DNA from: Streptomyces sp. S3(2020)
Lineage (GTDB): Bacteria; Actinomycetota; Actinomycetes; Streptomycetales; Streptomycetaceae
Assembly: GCF_013044505.1 (NCBI RefSeq)
Contig: NZ_JABERD010000003.1
Coordinates: 1 to 64,000, forward strand
DNA length: 64,000 bases
Direction: 5' to 3'
Positions 1-7,677 of this stretch are shown piece after piece. The stretch's first letter is position 1; the number at the start of each line of letters is the position of its first letter. The notes below the pieces were generated by a model, which did no database searches, was not told where the DNA came from, and worked only from the letters and a program-made list of their open reading frames with translations. Both the position numbers and the translations under genes were made by a program.

Positions 1-671
1 CGGCCGCCCCTCCCGCACCCCCGGCGCAACCGGTCCGCCTCACCAAGGTCACGCTCACCAAGGCGTCACCGTCGGTCTCCCTGACCAAACAGGGCGGCAC
101 CTCGGGCGCGATGCGCGTGAACCTCAACTGGGAGGTCCGCAAGCAGTTCTCGGGCTGGGCGAGCAAGCTGGGCCGCCCGGTCGCGATGCACAACGACCTC
201 GACCTGGACCTGTGCGCCCTGTACGAGCTCTCCGACGGCAGCAAGGGCGTCGTCCAGGCCCTCGGCAACGCCTTCGGCGCGCTGGACCGGCCGCCGTTCA
301 TCCACCTCGACGGCGACGACCGCACCGGCGCCGTCACCAGCGGCGAGAACCTCACCGTCAACCTCGACCACAAGCAGGCCTTCCGGCGCGTCCTCGTCTT
401 CGTCACGATCTACGAGGGCGCGCGCTCCTTCGCCGACCTGCAGGCCACCGTGACCCTGCAACCGCAGTTCGGCGCCGCGATCGACTTCTCCCTCGACGAG
501 TGCACCGTCCCCTCGACGGTCTGCGCGCTCGCCCTCATCACCAACACCGGCTCCGACCTCGTCGTCCAGCGCGAAGCCCGCTATCTGGTGCCCGAGCGGG
601 GAGTGAGCCCCCAGCGGACCGTCGACTACGCCTACGGCTGGGGCATGAACTGGACCCCCGGCCGCAAGTAG
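1..671 (+). CDS. TerD-domain protein, 5' end outside window
   Basis: The reading frame is open from the first base and ends with TAG at 669-671, so the start is missing. The visible part begins with an Ala/Pro-rich linker, then a strand-rich domain starting around RLTKVTLTKASPSVSLTK, with a DLDLDLCALYEL stretch, an FIHLDGDDRTG motif and a terminal DYAYGWGMNW. The acidic DxDLD and DGDDRTG motifs are those of the TerD/TerZ calcium-binding family linked to tellurite resistance and stress responses. The Pro-rich N-terminal linker suggests a longer multi-part TerD protein, as is common in actinomycetes. The role in the cell is inferred from the family only. Confidence 0.8.
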   Translation, partial: AAPPAPPAQPVRLTKVTLTKASPSVSLTKQGGTSGAMRVNLNWEVRKQFSGWASKLGRPVAMHNDLDLDLCALYELSDGSKGVVQALGNAFGALDRPPFIHLDGDDRTGAVTSGENLTVNLDHKQAFRRVLVFVTIYEGARSFADLQATVTLQPQFGAAIDFSLDECTVPSTVCALALITNTGSDLVVQREARYLVPERGVSPQRTVDYAYGWGMNWTPGRK

Positions 672-675
672 CGGG

Positions 676-1851
676 TCAGCCCTTGTCGGGCACCGTGTCC
701 GGACGTGCGTAGGTGCGGCCTTTCCAGGCCGCACCGCGCCCCCGGTAGTGCTGGACGGCCGAGTCGACCGTCATCAGGAGATAGAGGAAGGCCGTGAACG
801 GCAGCAGGGGAGCGAGCCACAGCGGCTGCCGGTAATAGCGGAGCATCGGGACATACGTCCCCGTCATCACCAGCCACGTGAGCCCGCCCAGGACGGCGGT
901 CGCCGTACTCCCCGCGACGAGCCCCACCGCCAGTGCCACGGGCGGCACCAGGTAGATCAGCGTGAGCCCGGCCACCGTTCCGGCCAGCAGCGGAAGACTG
1001 TGCCGCAATTGCGCGAACGCGCTGCGCGAGACCATGCGCCACAGGTCGTGCAGCCGCGGATACGGCCGCACGCTGTCCACCCGCTCGGCCAGCCCCAGCC
1101 AGATGTGACCGCCCCCGCCCTTGACCGCGCGCGCGAGCGCCACGTCGTCGATGACGGCGTGCCGGATCGCGTCCGGGATCCGCGCCCGCTCGGCGGTCTC
1201 CGTACGCAGCAGCACGCAGCCGCCCGCGGCCGCCGCCGTCCGGGACCCCTTCTTCCCGATACGGCGGAAGGGATACAGCTGGGCGAAGAAGTAGACGAAC
1301 GCCGGCACGACAAGGCGCTCCCACAGGCTCTCCACCCGCAGCCGGGCCATCTGCGACACGACGTCGAACCCGCCGGTGCGCGCCGCCGCGACCAACTCCC
1401 GCAGACTCTCCGGCTCGTGCGCGATGTCCGCGTCCGTGAGCAGCAGGTACTCCGGGTCACGCGCGCGTGCCAGGCCGATACCGTGGCGCACCGCCCACAG
1501 CTTGCCGGTCCACCCGGCGGGCGGTTCACCGGGCGAGCCCACGGTGAGCGGCAGCCCGCCGTACCGCTGGGACAGCTCCCGGGCGAGCTCCCCGGTGCCG
1601 TCCGAGCTGCCGTCGTCGACGAGGAACACCTCGGCCCGCCCGGGATAGTCCTGGGCCAGCAGCGACGGGAGACTCGCGGGCAGCACGGCGGCCTCGTCGC
1701 GCGCGGGGACGACGACGCAGACGGACGGCCACTCGTCGGGTTCCCGCCGCTCGGGCAGTCTGACGTCCGTGCGCCAGAAGAAGCCCTGGCAGAGCAACAG
1801 CCACAGCCAGGCGGCGAGGGAAGCGGCGGCGGTCCACGTCATGGCGCTCAC
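676..1851 (-). CDS. HpnB-type glycosyltransferase (GT2), membrane-attached
   Basis: A 391-residue protein. The N-terminus is a hydrophobic anchor (AAASLAAWLWLLLCQGFF), followed by a GT2 catalytic domain: VVVPARDE near residue 45, VDDGSSDGT, and the DxD-like metal site LLLTDADIAHE. The C-terminal third holds two or three membrane spans. This order matches the hopene-associated HpnB family, which is thought to glycosylate lipid carriers, but no other hopanoid gene is nearby, so the substrate is open. I chose the GTG at 1851 because GGGGGAC lies about 10 nt upstream; an in-frame ATG at 1842 is the alternative. It ends 4 bp past the TerD stop, converging with it. Confidence 0.75.
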   Translation of the reverse strand: MSAMTWTAAASLAAWLWLLLCQGFFWRTDVRLPERREPDEWPSVCVVVPARDEAAVLPASLPSLLAQDYPGRAEVFLVDDGSSDGTGELARELSQRYGGLPLTVGSPGEPPAGWTGKLWAVRHGIGLARARDPEYLLLTDADIAHEPESLRELVAAARTGGFDVVSQMARLRVESLWERLVVPAFVYFFAQLYPFRRIGKKGSRTAAAAGGCVLLRTETAERARIPDAIRHAVIDDVALARAVKGGGGHIWLGLAERVDSVRPYPRLHDLWRMVSRSAFAQLRHSLPLLAGTVAGLTLIYLVPPVALAVGLVAGSTATAVLGGLTWLVMTGTYVPMLRYYRQPLWLAPLLPFTAFLYLLMTVDSAVQHYRGRGAAWKGRTYARPDTVPDKG

Positions 1852-1896
1852 GTGCGCAGTGTCCCCCACCGGGGCGGCCCGCAAGGGCTCATCGTC

Positions 1897-1902
1897 TATC
1901 GT
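1897..1902 (+). promoter_or_regulatory. putative -10 of a leaderless promoter
   Basis: TATCGT lies exactly 6 nt before the GTG at 1909 and there is no Shine-Dalgarno sequence in between. This is the spacing expected when transcription starts on the start codon. No clear -35 is seen. Confidence 0.35.
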
Positions 1903-1908
1903 GGCCGG

Positions 1909-2694
1909 GTGAAGATCGCGCTCATGGACTCCGGAATCGGCCTGCTTCCAGCCGCTGCCGCGGCACGCCGGCTCAGGCCCGACGCGGATCTCGTCCTGTC
2001 CTGGGACCCCGACGGGATGCCCTGGGGGCCGCGCACACCCGAGGACATCACGGAACGGGCGCTGGCCGTCGCCGAGGCCGCCGCGGCGCACCGTCCCGAT
2101 GTGCTGATCGTCGCCTGCAACACCGCGTCGGTGCACTCGCTGCCCGCGCTGCGGGCCCGTTTCGAGCCGGACCTGCCGATCATCGGCACCGTCCCGGCGA
2201 TCAAGCCGGCCGCCGCGGGCGGTGGCCCCCTCGCCATCTGGGCGACCCCCGCCACCACCGGCAGCCCCTACCAGCGCGATCTCATCGAGCGGTTCGCCAT
2301 GGGGGTGGACGCCGCCGAGGTGCCGTGCCCCGGGCTCGCGGACGCCGTGCACCACGCCGACGAACCGGCGATCGAGGCCGCGATCGCCGCCGCGGCGGCA
2401 CGTACGCCCGCGGACATCACGACCCTCGTCCTCGGCTGCACCAACTACGAACTGGTGGCCGAGCGCATTCGCGCGGCAGTGCAGCAGCCGGGCCGGGCGC
2501 CGCTCATCCTGCACGGCACCGCCGGAGCCGTGGTCGCCCAGGCGCTGCGCCGGATCGGCGAGCCGCCCGCCCCCGAGGCGCCCGCCGAGGGCAGTCTCAC
2601 CGTGCTGCTCAGCGGACGCGAGGCCGAGCTGCCCGAGACCGCGCTCACTTACACGGAAGGCCGATTCCTCTCGGCGGTCAGCCCCGCCCGCTGA
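1909..2694 (+). CDS. glutamate/aspartate racemase family protein
   Basis: A 261-residue protein of the cofactor-independent Asp/Glu racemase fold. It opens with MKIALMDSGIG, equivalent to the FDSGIGG motif of MurI. Both catalytic cysteines are present, Cys70 in VACNTAS and Cys177 in LGCTNY. The family interconverts L- and D-glutamate (or aspartate) by two-base proton transfer. Loop motifs differ from typical MurI (SWDPDGMPWGPRTPEDI where MurI has an acidic-aromatic pair followed by YG), so it may be a paralogue rather than the wall-precursor enzyme; I leave the symbol blank. GTG start with no ribosome site, consistent with the leaderless arrangement just upstream. Divergent from the glycosyltransferase. 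Confidence 0.75.
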   Translation: MKIALMDSGIGLLPAAAAARRLRPDADLVLSWDPDGMPWGPRTPEDITERALAVAEAAAAHRPDVLIVACNTASVHSLPALRARFEPDLPIIGTVPAIKPAAAGGGPLAIWATPATTGSPYQRDLIERFAMGVDAAEVPCPGLADAVHHADEPAIEAAIAAAAARTPADITTLVLGCTNYELVAERIRAAVQQPGRAPLILHGTAGAVVAQALRRIGEPPAPEAPAEGSLTVLLSGREAELPETALTYTEGRFLSAVSPAR

Positions 2695-2776
2695 CCCAGG
2701 GTGACGAAAGGGGCTCCGGTCGGTCCACCGGCCCACTCACCCTCTGCTACGCGGTACCCGCGGAGCGAAACCTGAG

Positions 2777-2782
2777 TAATCT
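2777..2782 (+). promoter_or_regulatory. putative -10 of a leaderless promoter
   Basis: TAATCT lies 7 nt upstream of the ATG at 2790 and no purine-rich ribosome site separates them, so the transcript may begin at the start codon. Confidence 0.4.
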
Positions 2783-2789
2783 CGTAGGC

Positions 2790-3335
2790 ATGAGGGACCA
2801 CCCCCACGGCGTGGACGCGCCGCATCCCGACGTCTGGACCGGACGCGCCACCAACCGGGCTCAGTGGCTGCTGGCGCTTGTCGGCGCCGCGTGCATGGCG
2901 CTCGGCATCGAGCTGGCCGTCGACTCGGCGTGGACCTCGGGCATCGCTCCGCTCGCCATGGCGGTCGTCGGCTGCATCGCGGCCGGCCTGCTCGTCCTCT
3001 TCGGCACCCTGGCGTTCGTGCACGTCGCGCTCAAGGTCGACGAGGAGTCCCTTGAGGTGCGCTGCGGTCACATGGGCCTGCCGCGCCGCCGCATCCTGCT
3101 GTCGAACGTGGCGGACGCCGAGGTCGACCATGACGTCACCCCGCGCCACTGGGGCGGCTGGGGCTACCGCTGGCGGCCCGAGAAGGGCACCGCGGTCGTC
3201 GTACGCCGTGGCGAGGGCATCGTGCTGAGCCTGTGGGACGGGCACACGTTCACGATCACCGTGGACGACGCCGAGGCCGCCGTGCAGATCATCAGGGACC
3301 GACTGCGCTCACGCACGCACGGCACGGCCCACTAG
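2790..3335 (+). CDS. small membrane protein with PH-like domain
   Basis: A 181-residue protein. Residues about 27-75 form two membrane helices (LLALVGAACMALGIEL and a VVGCIAAGLLVLFGTLAF stretch). The rest is a soluble beta-rich domain with LKVDEESLEVRCG, WGGWGYRW and a closing FTITVDDAEAAVQIIRDRL. This two-helix plus PH-like layout is common in small actinobacterial membrane proteins of unknown function. It follows the racemase gene by 95 bp with its own apparent promoter. No function can be assigned. Confidence 0.7.
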   Translation: MRDHPHGVDAPHPDVWTGRATNRAQWLLALVGAACMALGIELAVDSAWTSGIAPLAMAVVGCIAAGLLVLFGTLAFVHVALKVDEESLEVRCGHMGLPRRRILLSNVADAEVDHDVTPRHWGGWGYRWRPEKGTAVVVRRGEGIVLSLWDGHTFTITVDDAEAAVQIIRDRLRSRTHGTAH

Positions 3336-3366
3336 GTCACGGGCCACCGGGTCACGGCCTACCAGG

Positions 3367-4440
3367 TCACGGAGCCAGTCGGTCGTTCCGGGGGCGGAGC
3401 CCGTCCGTCTCGCGCCGTGCCGGCTCGTCGGCCAGGGGGCGGGCCGTGGCCAGCCCGGCCAGGAGGCCGGCGCCCACCGACACCGTCGTGAAGCTGAGCG
3501 CGTTGCCGACCGAGGCGATCGCCGCGAGCGCGGTGAGGGCCGCCCCCGCGGTGAGCGCGACCGGAGCGGGGCGTGGGGAGCGCCAGAGGGTGTAGAGCAG
3601 CCAGCAGAAGGCCGCGGCGAGCAGGACCACGCCGACGACTCCCTGTTCGGCGGCCTGCTGGAGCGGCGCCGAGTGCGGTTTGCCGTCCGGCAGCAGCGTC
3701 TGGGCCGCCGTCGTGCTGAGCTCGCCGAAGCGTCCGGGGCCGACGCCCAGCGCGGGGTCCCGGTGCGCCATGCGCAGCGCGTCCTGCCACAGGTCGACGC
3801 GGTGCCGGGTCAGCTGGCCCTCCAGCGACACGGCGAGTCCCTCCGGTACCGCCCGGCCGGCGACCGCCCAGGTCAGCCCGGTCACCAGGGCCGCCGTCAG
3901 GACGAGCCCGGCGAAACCCGCGCCGCGATGGTGCTGCATACGGCTTGCCGCGAGCGAGCACAGCAGCACCGCGGCGCAGGCGACACATCCGGTCGCCGAC
4001 CCCAGGACGGCGGCGGTCACCGTGATCCCGACAGCCGACGTCCGCAGCACGAGCCGCCAGGCCGGCGCCCGCACGGCCCACGCGGCACAGCACACGGCCC
4101 CCGTGGACAGGGTCAGCACGGCGGCGGTGGAGCCGGCGTGGCCCAGCGGTGCGGCGATCTCGGGCCCGGCGGAGAGGTGGGGAGCGGCGGCGGTGAGGCC
4201 CACCCCGGCGGCGGCCGCCGCACAGAGCGCCGCCACCGGCAGGATCGCTCCGCAGATTCGTCCCGCCGCATACCCGGCGGCCACGGCGAGGACGGCGAGC
4301 AGCACGCCCTCGGGACGGCCGTCGTGCACGGCCGCCGTGATCAGGGACCAGGTGGCGCAGGCCCCGAGCACCGCTACGCCCGTCGCGTCCGAAACGTTTC
4401 GTCTGTCGCCGTCCTCCGCCGGACCGGCCGCAGACGTCAT
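3367..4440 (-). CDS. O-antigen ligase/polymerase-like membrane protein
   Basis: About 357 residues from the ATG at 4440, nearly all of it hydrophobic helices (10 or so). A loop with HRVDLWQDALRMAHRDPALGVGPGRF followed by a histidine-containing PHSAPLQQAAEQGVVGV segment is the signature of the Wzy/WaaL (O-antigen ligase, PF04932) fold. These enzymes join polymer or lipid-linked glycans outside the membrane. The start is uncertain: the frame stays open upstream, and a GTG at 4455 is also possible. Converges with the PH-like gene; the 31 bp between them holds three copies of GGTCACGG. Acceptor and glycan are unknown. Confidence 0.7.
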   Translation of the reverse strand: MTSAAGPAEDGDRRNVSDATGVAVLGACATWSLITAAVHDGRPEGVLLAVLAVAAGYAAGRICGAILPVAALCAAAAAGVGLTAAAPHLSAGPEIAAPLGHAGSTAAVLTLSTGAVCCAAWAVRAPAWRLVLRTSAVGITVTAAVLGSATGCVACAAVLLCSLAASRMQHHRGAGFAGLVLTAALVTGLTWAVAGRAVPEGLAVSLEGQLTRHRVDLWQDALRMAHRDPALGVGPGRFGELSTTAAQTLLPDGKPHSAPLQQAAEQGVVGVVLLAAAFCWLLYTLWRSPRPAPVALTAGAALTALAAIASVGNALSFTTVSVGAGLLAGLATARPLADEPARRETDGLRPRNDRLAP

Positions 4441-4663
4441 CCCCGTGGACCCCACCCGACCCCCCGAACCCGTCGCCCCCGCGACCTGTGCCGGGCCCCG
4501 GTCGCACGGCCGCCTGACCGGCGGTACGACAAAGGCTCCGGCACACGGTAACGGCTGATGGACGGTTTGTGGACGAGTTGCGCAGGAAGGATGCGGCACG
4601 ATCGCGCTGATGGGCCCCGTGCTGCCATCCGGACCGCGCTGTCGGCGTCAAGGTCGACCGCCG

Positions 4664-4669
4664 TACACT
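4664..4669 (+). promoter_or_regulatory. putative -10 of a leaderless promoter for lnt
   Basis: TACACT is exactly 6 nt upstream of the GTG at 4676. A weak -35 (TGTCGG, 4640-4645) lies 18 bp further up. This supports 4676 as the start over an in-frame ATG at 4610 that would place the -10 inside the gene. Confidence 0.5.
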
Positions 4670-4675
4670 CCCGGA

Positions 4676-6286
4676 GTGACCGTCACCGCAACATCCGTGG
4701 ACGAGTCGGACCAGAAGCAGCCGACCGCGCCCGCCTCGCGCACGGCCCGTCTCGCGCGCTTCGTCCCGGCTCTCGCCGCCGCACTCTCCGGAGTGCTGCT
4801 CTACGTCAGCTTCCCGCCGCGCACGCTGTGGTGGCTCGCCCTCCCGGCGTTCGCCGTCTTCGGCTGGGTGCTGCGCGGCCGCAGCTGGAAGGCGGGCCTG
4901 GGCCTCGGCTACCTCTTCGGCCTCGGCTTCCTGCTGCCGCTGCTGGTGTGGACCGGCGTGGAGGTCGGGCCCGGCCCCTGGCTGGCGCTCGTGGTGATCG
5001 AGGCGGTCTTCGTCGCGCTGGTCGGCGCGGGTGTCGCGGCGGTGTCGAAGCTGCCCGGCTTCCCGCTGTGGGCGGCAGCCCTGTGGATCGCCGGCGAGGC
5101 GGCACGCGCGCGTGCGCCGTTCAGCGGCTTCCCCTGGGGCAAGATCGCGTTCGGTCAGGCCGACGGCGTCTTCCTCCCGCTCGCCGCGGTGGGCGGCACC
5201 CCGGTGCTCGGCTTCGCGGTCGTCCTGTGCGGATTCGGGCTGTACGAAGCCGTCCGCCTCGTCGTGGCCAAGCGCCGCTCCCGAGAGGTACGGCGGTCGG
5301 CCGCGGTGGTCGCCCTGCTGAGCGTGGCCGTCCCCGTGCTGGGGGCCGTCGCCGCCCGCCCGCTGGTCAGCGACAAGGCCGAGAACGGCACCGTCACCGT
5401 CGCGGCCATCCAGGGCAACGTGCCCCGAGCGGGTCTCGACTTCAACGCCCAGCGACGGGCCGTGCTCGACTACCACGCGCGCGAGACCGAGCGGCTGGCC
5501 GCCCAGGTCAAGGCCGGCAAGATGCCCCGGCCCGACATCGTGCTGTGGCCGGAGAACTCCTCCGACATCGACCCGTTCGCCAACGAGGACGCGCGTGCCG
5601 TCATCGATGCCGCCGCCAAGGCCATCGACGCGCCGATCTCGGTCGGCGGAGTCGTCGAGCGGGACGGCAAGCTCTACAACGAGCAGATCCTGTGGGACCC
5701 GGTCAAGGGACCGACCGACACCTACGACAAGCGCCAGATCCAGCCGTTCGGCGAGTACCTCCCGCTGCGCTCGCTCATCGGGGCGATCAACAGCGACTGG
5801 ACGTCCATGGTCCGCCAGGACTTCAGCCGCGGCACCGAACCGGGTGTGTTCACCATGGCCAATGCCAAGGTCGGGCTCGTCACCTGCTACGAGGCGGCCT
5901 TCGACTGGGCCGTGCGCTCCGAGGTCACCGACGGCGCCCAGCTGATCTCCGTGCCCAGCAACAACGCCACCTTCGACCGCAGCGAGATGACCTACCAGCA
6001 GCTCGCCATGTCCCGGGTCCGCGCCGTCGAGCACAGCCGGACCGTCACGGTGCCGGTGACCAGCGGCGTCAGCGCGATCATCATGCCGGACGGCAGGATC
6101 ACGCAGAAGACCGGCATGTTCGTCGCCGACTCCCTCGTCCAGAAGGTGCCGCTGCGCTCCTCCGAGACGCCGGCCACGAAGCTCGGCATCCTGCCGGAGA
6201 TGCTGTTGGCGCTGGTCGCGGCGGGCGGACTGGGCTGGGCGATCGGTTCGGGTGTGCGCAACAGGCGGGCCGGAACCGCCGGTTAG
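4676..6286 (+). CDS. lnt: apolipoprotein N-acyltransferase
   Basis: A 536-residue protein with about seven N-terminal membrane helices (residues 28-230) and a C-terminal nitrilase domain. The Glu-Lys-Cys triad is visible: Glu293 in LWPENSSD, Lys352 in YDKRQIQPFGEY and Cys404 in LVTCYEAAFD. Lnt transfers an acyl chain to the N-terminal cysteine of lipoproteins on the outer face of the cytoplasmic membrane, the last step of lipoprotein maturation. In many actinomycetes the gene sits with or is fused to a Ppm dolichol-phosphate mannose synthase; here it stands alone. The GTG at 4676 is preferred because of the TACACT -10 just upstream. Confidence 0.88.
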   Translation: MTVTATSVDESDQKQPTAPASRTARLARFVPALAAALSGVLLYVSFPPRTLWWLALPAFAVFGWVLRGRSWKAGLGLGYLFGLGFLLPLLVWTGVEVGPGPWLALVVIEAVFVALVGAGVAAVSKLPGFPLWAAALWIAGEAARARAPFSGFPWGKIAFGQADGVFLPLAAVGGTPVLGFAVVLCGFGLYEAVRLVVAKRRSREVRRSAAVVALLSVAVPVLGAVAARPLVSDKAENGTVTVAAIQGNVPRAGLDFNAQRRAVLDYHARETERLAAQVKAGKMPRPDIVLWPENSSDIDPFANEDARAVIDAAAKAIDAPISVGGVVERDGKLYNEQILWDPVKGPTDTYDKRQIQPFGEYLPLRSLIGAINSDWTSMVRQDFSRGTEPGVFTMANAKVGLVTCYEAAFDWAVRSEVTDGAQLISVPSNNATFDRSEMTYQQLAMSRVRAVEHSRTVTVPVTSGVSAIIMPDGRITQKTGMFVADSLVQKVPLRSSETPATKLGILPEMLLALVAAGGLGWAIGSGVRNRRAGTAG

Positions 6287-6289
6287 GGT
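6284..6289 (+). promoter_or_regulatory. putative -10 (TAGGGT), leaderless NUDIX gene
   Basis: TAGGGT overlaps the TAG stop codon of lnt and ends 6 nt before the ATG at 6296. No ribosome site is present in the 9 bp between genes, so a leaderless transcript is likely. No recognisable -35. Confidence 0.45.
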
Positions 6290-6295
6290 CGGCGT

Positions 6296-6775
6296 ATGGC
6301 TACTCCTGACTTCATCCGTGAGATCCGGGCCTCCGCCGGGCACCAGCTGTTGTGGCTGCCCGGCGTCAGCGCCGTCGTCCTCGACGACGAGGGGCGGGTC
6401 CTGCTGGGGCAGCGCGCGGACAACCACGAGTGGACGGTGATCTCGGGCATCCCGGACCCCGGCGAGCAGCCCGCGGCGGCCGCCGTCCGCGAGGTGTACG
6501 AGGAAGCGGGCGTGCACTGCGTCGTCGAGCGGATCGTCCTGGTCCGCTCGGGCAACGAGGTCGTCTACCCCAACGGCGACAGGTGCCAGTTCATGGACAT
6601 CACCTTCCGCTGCCGGGCCGTCGGCGGCGAGGCGCGGGTGAACGACGACGAGTCCCTCGCGGTGGGCTGGTACGAGGTGGACGCGCTGCCCACGATGGGC
6701 GAACGCCAGCTGTTCCGGATCAAGCAAGCACTGTCCGATGAACCCACATGGTTCGAGCCCATGAGTTCCAATTGA
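6296..6775 (+). CDS. NUDIX hydrolase
   Basis: A 159-residue single-domain protein. The NUDIX box is complete (GIPDPGE, then seven residues, then REVYEEAGV, about residues 50-72); its glutamates bind Mg or Mn for cleaving a nucleoside diphosphate linked to another group. An N-terminal WLPGVSAVVLDDEGRVLLGQR strand pair precedes it. The substrate cannot be told from sequence. It starts 9 bp after lnt, probably from its own leaderless promoter. Confidence 0.88.
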   Translation: MATPDFIREIRASAGHQLLWLPGVSAVVLDDEGRVLLGQRADNHEWTVISGIPDPGEQPAAAAVREVYEEAGVHCVVERIVLVRSGNEVVYPNGDRCQFMDITFRCRAVGGEARVNDDESLAVGWYEVDALPTMGERQLFRIKQALSDEPTWFEPMSSN

Positions 6776-6817
6776 AGTATGGGCGCTGACCACATGGGGT
6801 GAGCCAGGGGCGCTGCC

Positions 6818-6823
6818 TAGGGT
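6818..6823 (+). promoter_or_regulatory. putative -10 (TAGGGT), leaderless SDR gene
   Basis: TAGGGT lies exactly 6 nt before the ATG at 6830, the same hexamer and spacing as in front of the NUDIX gene. No Shine-Dalgarno sequence. Confidence 0.45.
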
Positions 6824-6829
6824 CGAGCC

Positions 6830-7630
6830 ATGACCCCGCCCAGCGCCCTTACGGCCCCCCACGCCTCCTCGCTCGACCTCGGCGGCCGCACCGCTCTCGT
6901 CACCGGCGCCGCCGGTGGCATCGGCCGCGCCTGTGCGCTGCGGCTCGCGGCCGCCGGGGCCAAGGTCAGAGCGGTCGACCGGGACGCGCGAGGCCTTGAG
7001 GAGCTCGCGGACGGGGCCCGGGGTCTGGCGGGCGCCATCGAAGCGCACGTCCTCGACCTGACCGACCTGGACGCCGCCGAGCTCGCTGCGGCCGGCACCG
7101 ACGTGCTGGTCAACAACGCCGGGCTTCAGCTGGTGCGCCCCATCGAGGAGTTCCCGCCCGACGTCTTCCACACCGTGCTCACCGTGATGCTGGAGGCGCC
7201 GTTCCGGCTCATCCGCGGTGCCCTGCCCCACATGTACGGGCAGGGATGGGGTCGGATCGTCAACGTGTCCTCGGTCCACGGGCTGCGGGCCTCGGCGTTC
7301 AAGTCGGCGTACGTGGCCGCCAAGCACGGCCTGGAGGGGCTCTCCAAGACGGCCGCCCTGGAGGGCGCGCCCCACGGCGTCACCTCGAACTGTGTGAACC
7401 CCGCCTATGTGCGCACCCCCCTCGTCGAGAAGCAGCTCGCCGACCAGGCGCGGGCGCACGGCATCCCCGAGGAGCGCGTCCTTGCCGAGGTGCTGCTGCA
7501 GGACAGCGCCGTCAAGCGGCTCATCGAGCCCGAGGACGTCGCCGAGGCCGTGGCGTATCTGTGCGGCCCGCGGGCGTCCTTCGTGACCGGCACGTCCCTG
7601 GTGATGGACGGGGGCTGGACGGCGCACTGA
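6830..7630 (+). CDS. 3-hydroxybutyrate dehydrogenase-like SDR
   Basis: A 266-residue classical short-chain dehydrogenase. Seen: NAD-binding TGAAGGIG near residue 25, NNAG near 95, catalytic Ser in VNVSSVHG, the YxxxK pair in SAYVAAKHG, and CVNPAYVRTPLV after it. The SSVHG...SAFKSAYVAAKHG segment and the PAYVRTPLVEKQ segment are typical of D-3-hydroxybutyrate dehydrogenases, which oxidise 3-hydroxybutyrate to acetoacetate with NAD. The next gene is a GAF/PucR regulator and then a convergent MHS-type carboxylate transporter, so I infer a small 3-hydroxybutyrate uptake and oxidation unit. Confidence 0.75.
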   Translation: MTPPSALTAPHASSLDLGGRTALVTGAAGGIGRACALRLAAAGAKVRAVDRDARGLEELADGARGLAGAIEAHVLDLTDLDAAELAAAGTDVLVNNAGLQLVRPIEEFPPDVFHTVLTVMLEAPFRLIRGALPHMYGQGWGRIVNVSSVHGLRASAFKSAYVAAKHGLEGLSKTAALEGAPHGVTSNCVNPAYVRTPLVEKQLADQARAHGIPEERVLAEVLLQDSAVKRLIEPEDVAEAVAYLCGPRASFVTGTSLVMDGGWTAH

Positions 7631-7677
7631 GCCGTGGTCCGACGGGTTGTCCACAGGGCTGACGAGGTGACGGTGCG

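Noticed and set aside
1909..2694. Naming the racemase gene murI
   Set aside because: Both cysteines are present, but several loop motifs differ from typical MurI, so the wall role is not secure.
676..2736. Extension of the glycosyltransferase frame to 686 codons
   Set aside because: The extra N-terminal 295 residues are antisense to the racemase-family gene; GT2 homology begins only after the start at 1851.
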